From Bacillota bacterium (GTDB lineage Bacteria > Vulcanimicrobiota > JAJTBE01), in assembly GCA_021287065.1 (NCBI GenBank), contig JAJTBE010000175.1, positions 1 through 57,375 of the forward strand: a DNA stretch of 57,375 bases, in the 5' to 3' direction. The notes beneath the pieces were generated by a model. The model saw only the letters and a list, made by a program, of their open reading frames with translations. It ran no database searches and had not been told where the DNA came from. Positions 18,380 to 27,445 of this stretch are shown one piece after another. A program made the position numbers and the translations under genes. Numbering within the stretch: the stretch's first letter is position 1; every line of letters begins with the position of its first letter.

Positions 18380-19732
18380 ATGACCAATAAATGGCTCGCA
18401 GGGTTGGCAATATCAGGTATGTTGTTTTGTACGCAAATGATTGGTGTGCAAAGCAATGGGTTTTGTGCTGAAAAAAATGTAAAAGTTAATACTACCAAAC
18501 AGACAGCCGCAGGAACCAAAGCCGATCAGATAAACGAACAGAAAAGCACCTTTGATGCACATAGATCATATGTGAGATTCCATTTTAACGATCAGGAAAT
18601 GGATTTTGCATTTCAATGGATCCTCGGCTCAATATCAAATGGCGGATGCGAAGTAGGGGAAGCTTTTGCCACTGCAGGCAGCATAAAAGACGGCGATCCC
18701 GTAAGCTGGCAGACCGAATGGGAAAAAATGGCAGTCCGTGTTGAAGACAGAGCTGCAAAATCACTGGCAGCCGGACATAAGGAAAGTGCAAGAGCCGGAT
18801 ATCTCAGGGCTTCCAACTATTACAGAACAGCCCTTGTTTCCATGTGGCCCGACAATCCCAAATTCAAACCGATTTCCCAGAAACTCCGCTATTGTATGAA
18901 AGAAGCCGGCAAACTCCATAATCCACCGGTTGAATATATTGAAATTCCCTATGAAAACACCGTGCTCCCCGGATATTACAGAAAAGCGGATAACGGCGGC
19001 AAAAAATGCAAAACCCTCGTCATGATCGGCGGCGGTGAAACTTTTGCAGAGGATAACTATTTCTATATTGCTCCCCAGGCTTTCAAACATGGATACAATT
19101 TCATAACCGTAGATATACCCGGACAGGGAATGATGCCTGCTGAAGGCAGGTTCTTTATGGCTGATACGGAAAAACCCATAAAAGCAGTCATTGATTATAT
19201 TTATGATAAACCTGAAGTTGACAGGGAAAAACTCGCTATCTACGGCATAAGCAACGGCGGCTATTTCGTACCAAGAGCGGCAATGTTTGAAAAAAGGCTT
19301 AAAGCGGTTGTCGTTAGCAGCGCTGTTGTTGATAACTACCGGATGTTTGCCCAGATGCCTTTTGCCAAGGATACTCAGGAACAGATCAACAAATGGCCTG
19401 CATTTAAAAGCAGTGTTACCGGTGCCGTTGCATGGCGCTGGGGTTTAAACCCCAAAGATGTCAAAGGACAGGTGGAAAAGACCAAAGGCTTCTCCTTTGA
19501 TCCTTCGAAAATTGATATGCCCTTCCTCGATCTTGTTGGCGAAGGGGAATATGAAAATGCGGAAACCCAGAAACAACAGAAAGAGTGCATGGACGCTCTT
19601 CCCAATCCCCATAAGAAAATGATAATCACCCCTGCAAGCGAAGGCGCATCGTCCCATTGCATCGGTGAAAACAGATCCCTCATGGCTCAGGTCGTCTTCG
19701 ACTGGCTTGATGAACTTTTTGAAGGAAAATAG
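18380..19732 (+). CDS. Exported alpha/beta hydrolase
   Basis: A 450-residue protein with an N-terminal signal peptide (KWLAGLAISGMLFCTQMIGV, then a cleavable region near residue 30), so it is probably periplasmic or secreted. The C-terminal 270 residues form an alpha/beta hydrolase fold: oxyanion-side strand TLVMIGGGETFAEDNY, nucleophile motif YGISNGGYFVPRA (Ser near 290), and a late His in ASSHCIGENRS. The N-terminal part (about 60-190) is helical, as in FrsA/DUF1100-like and pseudooxynicotine-hydrolase-like esterases. The substrate cannot be told. It starts 17 bases after the kinase stop and nine bases before the methylase gene, so it may share a transcript with the signalling genes. Confidence 0.82.
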   Translation: MTNKWLAGLAISGMLFCTQMIGVQSNGFCAEKNVKVNTTKQTAAGTKADQINEQKSTFDAHRSYVRFHFNDQEMDFAFQWILGSISNGGCEVGEAFATAGSIKDGDPVSWQTEWEKMAVRVEDRAAKSLAAGHKESARAGYLRASNYYRTALVSMWPDNPKFKPISQKLRYCMKEAGKLHNPPVEYIEIPYENTVLPGYYRKADNGGKKCKTLVMIGGGETFAEDNYFYIAPQAFKHGYNFITVDIPGQGMMPAEGRFFMADTEKPIKAVIDYIYDKPEVDREKLAIYGISNGGYFVPRAAMFEKRLKAVVVSSAVVDNYRMFAQMPFAKDTQEQINKWPAFKSSVTGAVAWRWGLNPKDVKGQVEKTKGFSFDPSKIDMPFLDLVGEGEYENAETQKQQKECMDALPNPHKKMIITPASEGASSHCIGENRSLMAQVVFDWLDELFEGK

Positions 19733-19741
19733 AGCGTTCGA

Positions 19742-20956
19742 ATGACTTTTGAATTTATCTCTTCCATAAAAGATGAAAGAATAGTCTCTGACAGAGAGCT
19801 GAATTCCGCTGCAGGCAGAACCAGACATGCCCGATGTCAGATTGACGGGTTGGATGGAATAATTAATGCGATTGAATCCGGAGCTGAAATATTAAGGGTA
19901 TATTTCGCAGGAAAAGCTCCGGATGATCGGATTATTTCCTTCAGCCGGACTTACGGCGTCCAGTGTTTTCATGTTTCAGACGGAGTAATGAAGAAGCTCA
20001 CTGATACTTCATATCTTATCCCTGAAGTCGGAATAGCAGCAATTCCCCAAAAAAAAGCCGGGGAAGATAATTTTGCCATTGTGATGGATCATGTTGTTGA
20101 TCATGGAAATATCGGCACAATCATAAGATCTGCTGCAGCTTTTGGAATTAATGATCTGATTTCCACCGAATCCCAGACTGATTTCTTCTATAAAAAGATA
20201 ATTTCCGCATCAAGGGGTAAGGTTTTCGAATCCCGAATCAGCCGGTTTTCAACTCCAACGGATACCATCCGGTGGCTGAAGGAAAAAGGTTATCAGATAT
20301 TGGCAACAAGCCCCCATGCTACCGGAATTATCTCAAGGGTTAATCTTCAGGATAAGCCCGTAGCTCTTGTAATCGGGAATGAATCTGACGGCGTCTGTGA
20401 TGAAATAATGCAACTGGCGGATTTGACTGTTCTTATTCCTATGTATGGACAGGTTGAATCTCTTAATGTGGGTGTTGCTGCGGGTATTAGTCTGTATGAA
20501 TTAAAATTCAGGATGGTTCTTGCTATGCTAAAAGGTCTTATCCGTTCAAATCTCGGCAGGGAGATTAATGTAACTTCCAAACGGATTATCAGCGCTATGA
20601 ACAAGCCGATAAAACAGGCGTCAGGCTTGGAATCAATGCAGGTAATCCTGATGATGATTCTAAAATGTGATGAAAAAATGAGCCTGAAACAGGTTTCTGC
20701 AGATACTGCCCTCTTTGGCGATGAACTTAATGCATTTCTTGAGCCGATGATTACTCAGGAATTCATAGACCTTCATAAGGATACTGAAGGCGATTATATT
20801 ATTCTCACAAAAGAAGGGGAAAGGGCCATCTCCGAACTCTGGCCTGTTGTAGAGTCTGCACAGAAAAAAATCATGGAAGGTTTCACAGAGCAGGAAGAAG
20901 CTCAGCTAAGGGAATTTCTGCTGAGAATTCAGAAAAACTGTGATTTGATGGAATAA
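19742..20956 (+). CDS. SpoU/TrmH-family RNA methyltransferase fused to a MarR-like domain
   Basis: Residues 1-95 resemble the substrate-binding N-domain of 23S rRNA 2'-O-ribose methylases. Residues about 105-265 are the SpoU (SPOUT) catalytic domain with motif 1 (DHGNIGTIIRSAAAFG, about 120-135), motif 2 (VIGNESDGV, about 209) and motif 3 (IPMYGQVESLNVGVAAGISLYE, about 233-254). The Asn, Arg, Glu and Ser expected for AdoMet binding and catalysis are present. Residues about 290-404 do not belong to that family. They resemble a MarR-type winged helix: a recognition-helix-like segment, then the wing ending YIILTKEGERAISELWPVVE and the long helix KKIMEGFTEQEEAQLREFLLRI. I infer one continuous fusion, since there is no stop or frame change. 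Confidence 0.85.
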   Translation: MTFEFISSIKDERIVSDRELNSAAGRTRHARCQIDGLDGIINAIESGAEILRVYFAGKAPDDRIISFSRTYGVQCFHVSDGVMKKLTDTSYLIPEVGIAAIPQKKAGEDNFAIVMDHVVDHGNIGTIIRSAAAFGINDLISTESQTDFFYKKIISASRGKVFESRISRFSTPTDTIRWLKEKGYQILATSPHATGIISRVNLQDKPVALVIGNESDGVCDEIMQLADLTVLIPMYGQVESLNVGVAAGISLYELKFRMVLAMLKGLIRSNLGREINVTSKRIISAMNKPIKQASGLESMQVILMMILKCDEKMSLKQVSADTALFGDELNAFLEPMITQEFIDLHKDTEGDYIILTKEGERAISELWPVVESAQKKIMEGFTEQEEAQLREFLLRIQKNCDLME

Positions 20957-20984
20957 TTTATTTTGGGGGAGGATGACTTATTTT

Positions 20985-21101
20985 ATGGAGTTTGAAGAGT
21001 TTAATAATCTTGTGGGCCTCCCGGAAATAAGAAAAACAGAGGAAAAATACTACTCCGGATGTACTTGCGGAGAGTGTGAATCTGCCTCTGCCTCTGTCTG
21101 A
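20985..21101 (+). CDS. Possible small Cys-containing protein (38 residues)
   Basis: A short frame reads MEFEEFNNLVGLPEI and ends with a GCTCGEC stretch followed by a Ser/Ala tail. A GGGGGAGG sequence lies about 10 bases upstream of the ATG at 20985 and nearly abuts an in-frame ATG at 20973. It fills the gap between the methylase and a convergent DUF3795 gene. I know no homologue. It could be a small metal-binding protein or chance. Confidence 0.35.
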   Translation: MEFEEFNNLVGLPEIRKTEEKYYSGCTCGECESASASV

Positions 21102-21116
21102 TAAATTCTTTTTGTT

Positions 21117-21701
21117 TTAGCCGGAATGATCCTTTTTGTGCTTCTTCAGAATCTCTGCCAGCGTATTGTCATTCCGAAGCCTTTCCAGATGAACCATTAT
21201 TTCTTCTTTATGAAGCTCAGCGTATTTACTTCCGGGATCATTTCCGCATTTTCTGCAGAGTAGATCTGTTGCTGAGTTCATAACTCCGCAACCCGGACAG
21301 GCATAATGCTTTAGCTTCTCTTCATACCAGGTTTCAAAACCTGCTTCTTTGATCCGTTGATGAGATTGCCACAACTCAATTCTGTTTGGCATAGCTTTCT
21401 GAAAATTCCGTATCTCCTCACAGGGATAATCCGGACAGGAACCGCAGAATTCCACACCTTTTTCTTTTGCGCAGGGTACCATTTTACACATAATTCTGCA
21501 AAAAAATGTGCGCCTGTCGCTCCGGCAGCCGTCGCACTCGAGTTCTTCCACAGGAATATCGAGCTTTTTTGCCCGCTCCTCAAGCAGTGAACGATCTTCA
21601 TGAGTTCCGATATATGCAAAACAGGCAGGGCAGAAGAGTCCGCATACTGCTGAGAGTTTTTTATCCGGTTGAGATATGTTGCTGTTTGCCGATGTATTCA
21701 T
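21117..21701 (-). CDS. DUF3795-type cysteine-rich protein
   Basis: A 194-residue soluble protein. The N-terminal two thirds match the DUF3795 pattern: AVCGLFCPACFAY (about 18-30), ECDGCRSDRRTFFCRIMCKMV (about 55-75), CAKEKGVEFCGSCPDYPCEEI (about 77-97). The C-terminal part adds a zinc-ribbon-like pair, CPGCG and CRKCG (about 135-153). Many cysteines in CxxC pairs suggest metal binding. The biochemical role of the family is not known to me. Confidence 0.8.
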   Translation of the reverse strand: MNTSANSNISQPDKKLSAVCGLFCPACFAYIGTHEDRSLLEERAKKLDIPVEELECDGCRSDRRTFFCRIMCKMVPCAKEKGVEFCGSCPDYPCEEIRNFQKAMPNRIELWQSHQRIKEAGFETWYEEKLKHYACPGCGVMNSATDLLCRKCGNDPGSKYAELHKEEIMVHLERLRNDNTLAEILKKHKKDHSG

Positions 21702-21729
21702 TATTCACCTCTATGGTTTTATACCATAA

Positions 21730-22629
21730 TTATTTCTGGTTTTCAAAAATATAGAATTCATAGTCATCTGTCTTTACATAGTCGGAAAATTTAAACCCAA
21801 AATGTTTTGTCATCAGGGTAATTACCTGATCTTTTACCAGAGTAACATGGGCAACTTTTGGGTTCCTGGGTTTTGCGGCCGAACCAGTCTCATTTATGAA
21901 AGGTTCTATCAGTCCAAGTTTCGCTCCGGGTTTCATTGCATATTTGATAGAAGCTGTTAATTCTTTCTGCTGAGTATAAACTGCACTGATTTCAATGGTT
22001 TTCATATCAAAATTCCTGTTTTTCGATGCCAGATTGTTTATCAAATCCGGATCTGCAAAAAAGTAGTTATGAACTCCCACCAGGATTGCGTGATCCAAAG
22101 AATTTTCAGGCATCAGCAGATTATTAACAGAATCAAGCCTGAATATTATATTGTTGAATCTTCCCGGATAATGAGACACCATTGAACGCTGAAGCTGCAT
22201 TTGGTATAGAAGGCACGCCTGATTCATTTCTATGGAGTATAGTTTTCCTTCTGCTCCAACAGCTTCAGACATGGGAAAAACAAAATAACCATCACCACTT
22301 CCGATATCTGCAAAGCTCTGACCTTTTTTTACTCCCATTTTTTCTGTTATCATCTCTGCGGTAATTGATCTCTGGTGTGCGATAAAATCCGGGCCTGACT
22401 CAAAGGTCCTTTTTTGATCTTCTTCGGATACATATTGAAAGTTATCAAGCGGCGCAGCATAAATATATTTTTTCTGCTGGCTTTTTTCTGTTTTAAAACC
22501 TGTGCTGCTCACTGTGATTTCATTGTCAGCAACGGAATAATCTGATTTTCCGCAACCTGATAAAAGAAGAAAAAAGCTGATATAAAAAAGAAATAAAAAG
22601 GGGTTGAATTGTTTCTGTTGTTCTTTCAC
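21730..22629 (-). CDS. Class I SAM-dependent methyltransferase-like lipoprotein
   Basis: The 299-residue protein begins with a hydrophobic stretch ending in a lipobox (LLLSGC, Cys26), so it should be a membrane-anchored exported lipoprotein. The rest is a class I methyltransferase fold: FIAHQRSITAEMITEKMGV, motif I FADIGSGDGYFVFPMSE (about 104-120), acidic strand end LYSIEMNQ, and later SLDHAILVGVHNYFF. A methyltransferase outside the cytoplasm is unusual, since AdoMet is cytoplasmic. It lies 28 bases upstream of the DUF3795 gene on the same strand and may be cotranscribed with it. An alternative is that a cytoplasmic enzyme is simply anchored by an uncleaved helix. Confidence 0.8.
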   Translation of the reverse strand: MKEQQKQFNPFLFLFYISFFLLLSGCGKSDYSVADNEITVSSTGFKTEKSQQKKYIYAAPLDNFQYVSEEDQKRTFESGPDFIAHQRSITAEMITEKMGVKKGQSFADIGSGDGYFVFPMSEAVGAEGKLYSIEMNQACLLYQMQLQRSMVSHYPGRFNNIIFRLDSVNNLLMPENSLDHAILVGVHNYFFADPDLINNLASKNRNFDMKTIEISAVYTQQKELTASIKYAMKPGAKLGLIEPFINETGSAAKPRNPKVAHVTLVKDQVITLMTKHFGFKFSDYVKTDDYEFYIFENQK

Positions 22630-22702
22630 TTAGGAAAATGTCTCCTTAAAGGGAAGTATTTTATATATTTGCTTTGGAAGTTAATTAGTCTTTTTCTGAA
22701 AT

Positions 22703-22731
22703 ATTCGATTCACGAATAGAGTGATTCACTC
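22703..22731. promoter_or_regulatory. Two adjacent palindromes sharing GATTCAC
   Basis: ATTCG-ATTCA-CGAAT (22703-22717) is followed at once by GAGTGA-T-TCACTC (22719-22731), and the heptamer GATTCAC occurs in both. The pair sits about 75 bases upstream of the lipoprotein methyltransferase start and could be an operator. Confidence 0.3.
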
Positions 22732-22918
22732 CGGGGACCTGTATATGGAAAAAAAATCAGGTTATCTTAAATAGTAAATTTCCGGATAATTCCCATTCAG
22801 AAATATCTGCATCATATCGAATTCTACATTTCGCTTCAGAAACCTGTTTGTTAATAGTTCCCATAATTCACAGGTTAGATAATACCTTGTATTTCAGTAT
22901 TAAATAAACTTACTTGCC

Positions 22919-24769
22919 TTATTCTTTCAGACAGCTCTTTTCATCTGCAATGAATTTCAGAATAGCTGAGATAAAATCATCACCATACCTCTGGAGTTTA
23001 TTCTTTCCAACTCCGCTTATTGCAGAAAATTCAACTTCGTTTTTAGGGCGGGTAACCGCCATTTCTCTGAGCGAGCTGTCGCTGAATACCATAAATGCGG
23101 GCAGTTCTGCTTCTTTGGCAAGGGCAAGCCTGACTTGTTTGAGATGATTGAAAAGATTTTTCTCTGATGGGCTGAGGTATGCTTCTTCCGACTCTCTTCT
23201 TCCTTTTCTGCTGCTTCCGGCTTTTTTATCAGGAATTGGATCCTTACGGAGCCGTACTTGTGCGTCTCCCTTTATAATATCTTTGCTGGTTGTCGTCAGT
23301 TTTATCGAACCGTGTTCCATATCAACGGAAAGATAACCCATAGCTACAAGCTGTCTGAAGATGGATCCCCATTCATCGGGTTTAAATTCTGTTCCGCCAC
23401 CGAAAGCTTTTATCTTGTTGTGTCCGAACTGAAGAATCCGATCCGTCATTTTTCCTGTGAGAATACTTATAAGATGGCCTGTTCCGAATTTCTGGTTTGT
23501 CATATAAACTGCAAAAAGCGCTTTTCTGGCAGCAAGTGTTCCATCCATATCTTCAGGTGGAACAAGGCAGGTGTCGCAATTTCCGCATGAATCCGGATAT
23601 TCCTCACCAAAGTACGAAAGCATAGCTTTTCGCCTGCATGATGTTGTCTCGCACAAACCAAGGAGTGCGTCGAGTTTGCGCCTTTCCACCTTTTTATGTT
23701 TCTCATCAGCTTCCGATTTTTCCTGAAGCTGTCTGAGAAGAATAACATCCGCCAGACCATAGGTCATAAAAGCATCTGCAGGCTCGCCGTCTCTGCCTGC
23801 TCTGCCTGTTTCCTGATAATATGCTTCTATACTTTTTGGAAGATCCAGATGAGCGACAAATCTTACATCAGGTTTGTCGATTCCCATTCCAAATGCAATT
23901 GTGGCAACGATAATGATATTCTCTTCCCGCAGAAAACGGTCCTGATTTTTCTGCCTGTCGGTGGCATCCATCCCGGCGTGATAGGGTAGGGCGGTTCTAC
24001 CTCTCTGAGCCAGCCATAAAGCTGTTTCCTCGGTTTTTTTTCTGGACATACAGTAAACAATACCCGAGTCTGAGGGGTGTTCGGTTTCAAGAAATCTTAA
24101 AAGCTGTTCCTTCGGATTTTTTTTGGGTACAATTCTATAGCTGATATTGGGCCTGTCAAAGCCGGTTGAAAAAATACCGGCATTTTCCAGATTAAGCTTT
24201 TCTATGATTTCTCTTCTGGTAGGTCCATCTGCTGTTGCAGTAAGAGCAATCCTTGGTATATCTGGAAACTGTTCGTGGAGAACTGAAAGTTTAAGGTATT
24301 CTTCCCGGAAATCATGTCCCCATTGTGATACGCAGTGTGCTTCATCAATAGCGAAAAGGGCGATTTTACATCTGTTTAAAAGCCATAATGTGCGTTCGTT
24401 CAGCAGTCTTTCAGGAGCGATATAGACAAGATCAAGTTCACCATCCTGCATCTGGTGTTCCACATCATAAACTTCTTCAAGGTTCAGGGTTGAATTGAGG
24501 AAAGCTGCTTTAACCCCAACCTGCTGCATAGCCCGAACCTGATCCTGCATCAGTGCGATAAGGGGGGATACGACAATTCCCACACCATCCCTTATTATGG
24601 AAGGTATCTGATAACAGAGGGATTTACCCCCGCCTGTGGGCATTAAAACAAAAGCATCCCCGCCATTTACAACATGATCAATTACTTCTCTCTGGTGGCT
24701 TCGAAAATTTCTGTAACCAAAAGTTTCGTTCAGAATTTTCATAGCGGGTGAAATGCAGGTAATACTCAA
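22919..24769 (-). CDS. recQ: ATP-dependent DNA helicase RecQ
   Basis: A 616-residue RecQ. It has helicase motif [15 protein letters not shown] (about 42-55), motif [18 protein letters not shown] (about 138-153), motif III LTATA, motif V/VI region [18 protein letters not shown] and [12 protein letters not shown]. The RecQ-C-terminal zinc site follows ([24 protein letters not shown], about 378-402), then a winged helix, and a C-terminal HRDC domain (about 535-610). The domain set is complete and the length is typical. It unwinds DNA 3' to 5' in recombination and repair. A second ATG ten codons in (24742) is possible but lacks a ribosome site. Confidence 0.97.
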   Translation of the reverse strand: MSITCISPAMKILNETFGYRNFRSHQREVIDHVVNGGDAFVLMPTGGGKSLCYQIPSIIRDGVGIVVSPLIALMQDQVRAMQQVGVKAAFLNSTLNLEEVYDVEHQMQDGELDLVYIAPERLLNERTLWLLNRCKIALFAIDEAHCVSQWGHDFREEYLKLSVLHEQFPDIPRIALTATADGPTRREIIEKLNLENAGIFSTGFDRPNISYRIVPKKNPKEQLLRFLETEHPSDSGIVYCMSRKKTEETALWLAQRGRTALPYHAGMDATDRQKNQDRFLREENIIIVATIAFGMGIDKPDVRFVAHLDLPKSIEAYYQETGRAGRDGEPADAFMTYGLADVILLRQLQEKSEADEKHKKVERRKLDALLGLCETTSCRRKAMLSYFGEEYPDSCGNCDTCLVPPEDMDGTLAARKALFAVYMTNQKFGTGHLISILTGKMTDRILQFGHNKIKAFGGGTEFKPDEWGSIFRQLVAMGYLSVDMEHGSIKLTTTSKDIIKGDAQVRLRKDPIPDKKAGSSRKGRRESEEAYLSPSEKNLFNHLKQVRLALAKEAELPAFMVFSDSSLREMAVTRPKNEVEFSAISGVGKNKLQRYGDDFISAILKFIADEKSCLKE

Positions 24770-24850
24770 AATTTCTTCCTCAACAGTTCAGGGATATTAT
24801 TGCTCTGTTAAAATAACATGTTTTGAGGAAGATTACAAATACAAAAATCA

Positions 24851-24880
24851 AAAAAGACTGCTCCCTGAAGAACAGCCTTT
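24851..24880 (-). terminator. Intrinsic terminator after the sugar transporter gene
   Basis: Between the transporter stop and recQ lies an inverted repeat (AGGCTGTTC and GAGCAGTCT, with wobble pairs, short loop). On the minus strand it is followed by a run of six T. The plus strand also has T5 after it, so it could act both ways. Confidence 0.65.
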
Positions 24881-24912
24881 TTGTCTGAAAATAATTTTTT
24901 TACCTGCCTGAT

Positions 24913-26238
24913 TTATTCACCTTTAAGCAGCTTAGGCTTGTGGCCCGCAAATCCGAAGTATGCTATAAAGAGATAGCAGAAAATCGGGAGGATAAAGGCA
25001 TGGTGAATACCGATTTTGTCTGCAAGCATTCCCTGAACAAAGGGGATAAGTGCTCCGCCGACGATTGCCATACAGAGGATTCCGGAACCCTGCCCTGTAT
25101 GTTTGCCAAGGTCTTTGATTGAAAGTGAGAAAATTGTGGGGAACATAATTGAGTTGAAAAGACCTATTGCAAGAATTGTCCACATTGCAATTTTTCCGAA
25201 TGTGAGCATTGATGTAAGAACGAGAATTGCCGCTATTATAGCGTTGATACCCAGATATTTGCCGGGATCCACTTTCATCTGGATGGCTGAACCGATAAAT
25301 CTTCCCACCATTGCGCCGCCCCAGTAAAATGCTACCATTTTACCTGCGATTTCCGGTGTGAGGTTGGCAATATAAGGCTGGCCCAGGTAGTTTACAAGGA
25401 AGCTTCCTATGGAAACTTCTGCGCCTACATAAACAAATATACCTACGGCACCGAGAATAAGATGGAGATAGCTCCAGGCATTGTGGTTTGATGAGCTTTT
25501 TCCCTTTTTCTCCTCTTTTTTTCCGTGCTCTGATGAAGGAGCTTCGATTTCGGGGAGTTTAATAATTGCAAATATTGCAGCAATAATGAATAATGCGGCA
25601 GTAATTCCGAGATATGGTACCTGTACGGAAGCTGCCTGAGCCAGTTTGTATGCGGTAAGCTCCTGTCCATTCAGTTTCTTCAGTTCTTCCGTAGTTTTCA
25701 CCGCTGCTGAAAGAATAAAATATGAACCGAAAATAGGTGCGATTGTGGTTCCAAGAGAGTTAAAAGCCTGTGTAAGGTTTAGTCTGCTCGAAGCGGTTTC
25801 AGGTTTACCAAGAATTGTTACATAAGGGTTTGCAGCTACCTGAAGAAGCGTAATACCCGAAGCCAGAATGAAAAGGCCCACCAGAAAAACCGGGTATGAA
25901 GCCAGCGCTGCTGCGGGGTAGAATGTGAGGCATCCCAGACCTGCAGTAATCAGACCGATTACAATACCTTTTTTGTAACCGGTTTTTTCGATGATAATAC
26001 CTGCCGGAAGCGATACTACAAAATAAGCTGTGAAAAAGCAAAACTGAATAAGCATTGCCTGTGTGTAAGTAAGTGAAAACAATGCTTTAAGATGGGGAAT
26101 CAATATGTCGTTGAGACAAGTGATGAAGCCCCAGAGAAAGAATAATGAGGTGAGAATGGTAAGCGCAAATGTAAAATTCTGCCCATTACCATTTCCATTA
26201 GCGATTTTTGCTTCAGTCGGTGCTGACTGCATTGCCAT
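24913..26238 (-). CDS. MFS sugar:H+ symporter, FucP/GluP type
   Basis: A 441-residue protein with 12 expected membrane segments. The N-terminal stretch ([30 protein letters not shown]) is the signature of the L-fucose permease/glucose-galactose transporter family, as are [19 protein letters not shown] and [34 protein letters not shown] charged loop between the two six-helix halves (about 240-262, Lys/Ser-rich) is cytoplasmic. The family imports glucose, galactose or fucose with protons or sodium; which sugar cannot be told. It stands alone, with its own terminator and a long upstream region shared with the divergent znu operon. Confidence 0.9.
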   Translation of the reverse strand: MAMQSAPTEAKIANGNGNGQNFTFALTILTSLFFLWGFITCLNDILIPHLKALFSLTYTQAMLIQFCFFTAYFVVSLPAGIIIEKTGYKKGIVIGLITAGLGCLTFYPAAALASYPVFLVGLFILASGITLLQVAANPYVTILGKPETASSRLNLTQAFNSLGTTIAPIFGSYFILSAAVKTTEELKKLNGQELTAYKLAQAASVQVPYLGITAALFIIAAIFAIIKLPEIEAPSSEHGKKEEKKGKSSSNHNAWSYLHLILGAVGIFVYVGAEVSIGSFLVNYLGQPYIANLTPEIAGKMVAFYWGGAMVGRFIGSAIQMKVDPGKYLGINAIIAAILVLTSMLTFGKIAMWTILAIGLFNSIMFPTIFSLSIKDLGKHTGQGSGILCMAIVGGALIPFVQGMLADKIGIHHAFILPIFCYLFIAYFGFAGHKPKLLKGE

Positions 26239-26340
26239 GATAAGTTTTCCTCCTGCTTGCTGATTTAAACTTATTCGTTTTCTGTTTCTTTAAAACCTTT
26301 AACATGAATCATTTCCGGGAATTTTCATAAAAAAAAATGG

Positions 26341-26361
26341 TTACATTGGTTACTAATGTAA
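26341..26361. promoter_or_regulatory. Palindromic candidate operator upstream of znuACB
   Basis: A perfect inverted repeat TTACATT-N7-AATGTAA lies just upstream of the -35 region of the znu promoter and about 100 bases from the divergent transporter gene. Its size fits a Fur/Zur-type dimer site, but it does not match a Zur consensus I can recall; Zn-dependent control is inferred from the genes it precedes. Confidence 0.45.
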
Positions 26362-26368
26362 AAAGGTG

Positions 26369-26399
26369 TTTACAATCTATTGCATGGTTATGATATAAT
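26369..26399 (+). promoter_or_regulatory. Candidate znu promoter
   Basis: An extended -10 (TGA followed by TATAAT, 26391-26399) is preceded by TTTACA at 26369-26374 with a long 19-base spacer. The distance to the TTG start at 26429 leaves a leader of about 20 bases. Confidence 0.5.
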
Positions 26400-26428
26400 C
26401 ATTCCAATATTTGGTGGAGGTAACCCCC

Positions 26429-27445
26429 TTGAAAAAGAGAGATATTTTATTTATAGCTTTAATCGTTTTAGCAATCGTAATTCCATTTTCGTGCACAAAG
26501 ACCCAATCGGATAAAACTGCCACAGGCAACAGCACTGAAAAGCAGAATTCAGATAAACCGGGAAATCCGGAAAAATCAGGTAAATTCAGAATAGTCACAA
26601 GCATTCTTCCTATGTATGATATTGCCGAAAATGTAGGCGGCGATTCTGTGGAAGTTCGCAATCTTCTTCCTCCCGGAGGAAGCCCCCATACTTTTGAACC
26701 TTCGGCTGAAGATGCCGCTGCTATCGAAAATGCCGACCTGATGTTTGTTGTAGGCCTTGGCCTCGACACCTGGCTTGAAAAGCTGGCAAAAGCCTCTGGC
26801 GATAAATATGATGGAAAAATTATTGCACTTTCAGCGGGAATACAGACCATACCCCTGATGGAAGAAGCAAGCATGGGCGAATCAGGCGAAGAACATGCCG
26901 ATGAACACAAACATGAACACGGCAGCGAAGATCCTCATATCTGGATGGATCCGGCAAATATGAAAAAAATGGCTGAAAATGCAAGAGATGCTCTCATAGC
27001 AGCTAAACCGGAACTGAAAGATAAGTTTACAGCAAACTGTGACGCTTATATCAAAAAACTTGATGCACTCGACAAGCAGTATAAAGAAACACTGGATCAG
27101 TTTTCAAAAAAGGAATTCATTTCTTTTCATTCATTCCTCGGTTACACCGCAAAAAGATACGGTATGAAGCAGGTTGCGGTAATCGCAGCAGATCCGGGCA
27201 AAGAGCCGGATCCTCAGCATATTATCAAGAGCATCGAAATTCTGAAAAAACATAATGTAAAGGTTGTATTTGCCGAACCTCAGTTCTCTTCCAAAGCTTC
27301 TGAGTCGATTGCAAAAGAAATCGATGGAAAAGTAGTAAATGTTGACCCTATGGGATCTTTAAGTGATATAAAAAGAGATACATACATAAAGAATATGGAG
27401 GAAAACCTTAACTCTCTGGTTGAGGCTTTCAGAACTGAAAAATGA
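26429..27445 (+). CDS. znuA: Zinc ABC transporter substrate-binding lipoprotein
   Basis: The start is the TTG at 26429, with GGAGGT eight bases upstream; the frame can be extended to 26411 but that would include the ribosome site. The signal ends in a lipobox-like IPFSC, so this is a membrane-anchored periplasmic lipoprotein. It is a cluster A-I metal-binding protein: VTSILPMYDIAENVGGD at the N-terminus, LLPPGGSPHTFEPSAED with the first His ligand, a His/Glu-rich loop HADEHKHEHGSEDPHIWMDP (two further His), EFISFHSFLGYTAKRYG, and VFAEPQFSSKASESIAKE. The His-rich loop is typical of zinc-specific ZnuA rather than manganese proteins. Its stop overlaps the znuC start. Confidence 0.93.
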   Translation: MKKRDILFIALIVLAIVIPFSCTKTQSDKTATGNSTEKQNSDKPGNPEKSGKFRIVTSILPMYDIAENVGGDSVEVRNLLPPGGSPHTFEPSAEDAAAIENADLMFVVGLGLDTWLEKLAKASGDKYDGKIIALSAGIQTIPLMEEASMGESGEEHADEHKHEHGSEDPHIWMDPANMKKMAENARDALIAAKPELKDKFTANCDAYIKKLDALDKQYKETLDQFSKKEFISFHSFLGYTAKRYGMKQVAVIAADPGKEPDPQHIIKSIEILKKHNVKVVFAEPQFSSKASESIAKEIDGKVVNVDPMGSLSDIKRDTYIKNMEENLNSLVEAFRTEK

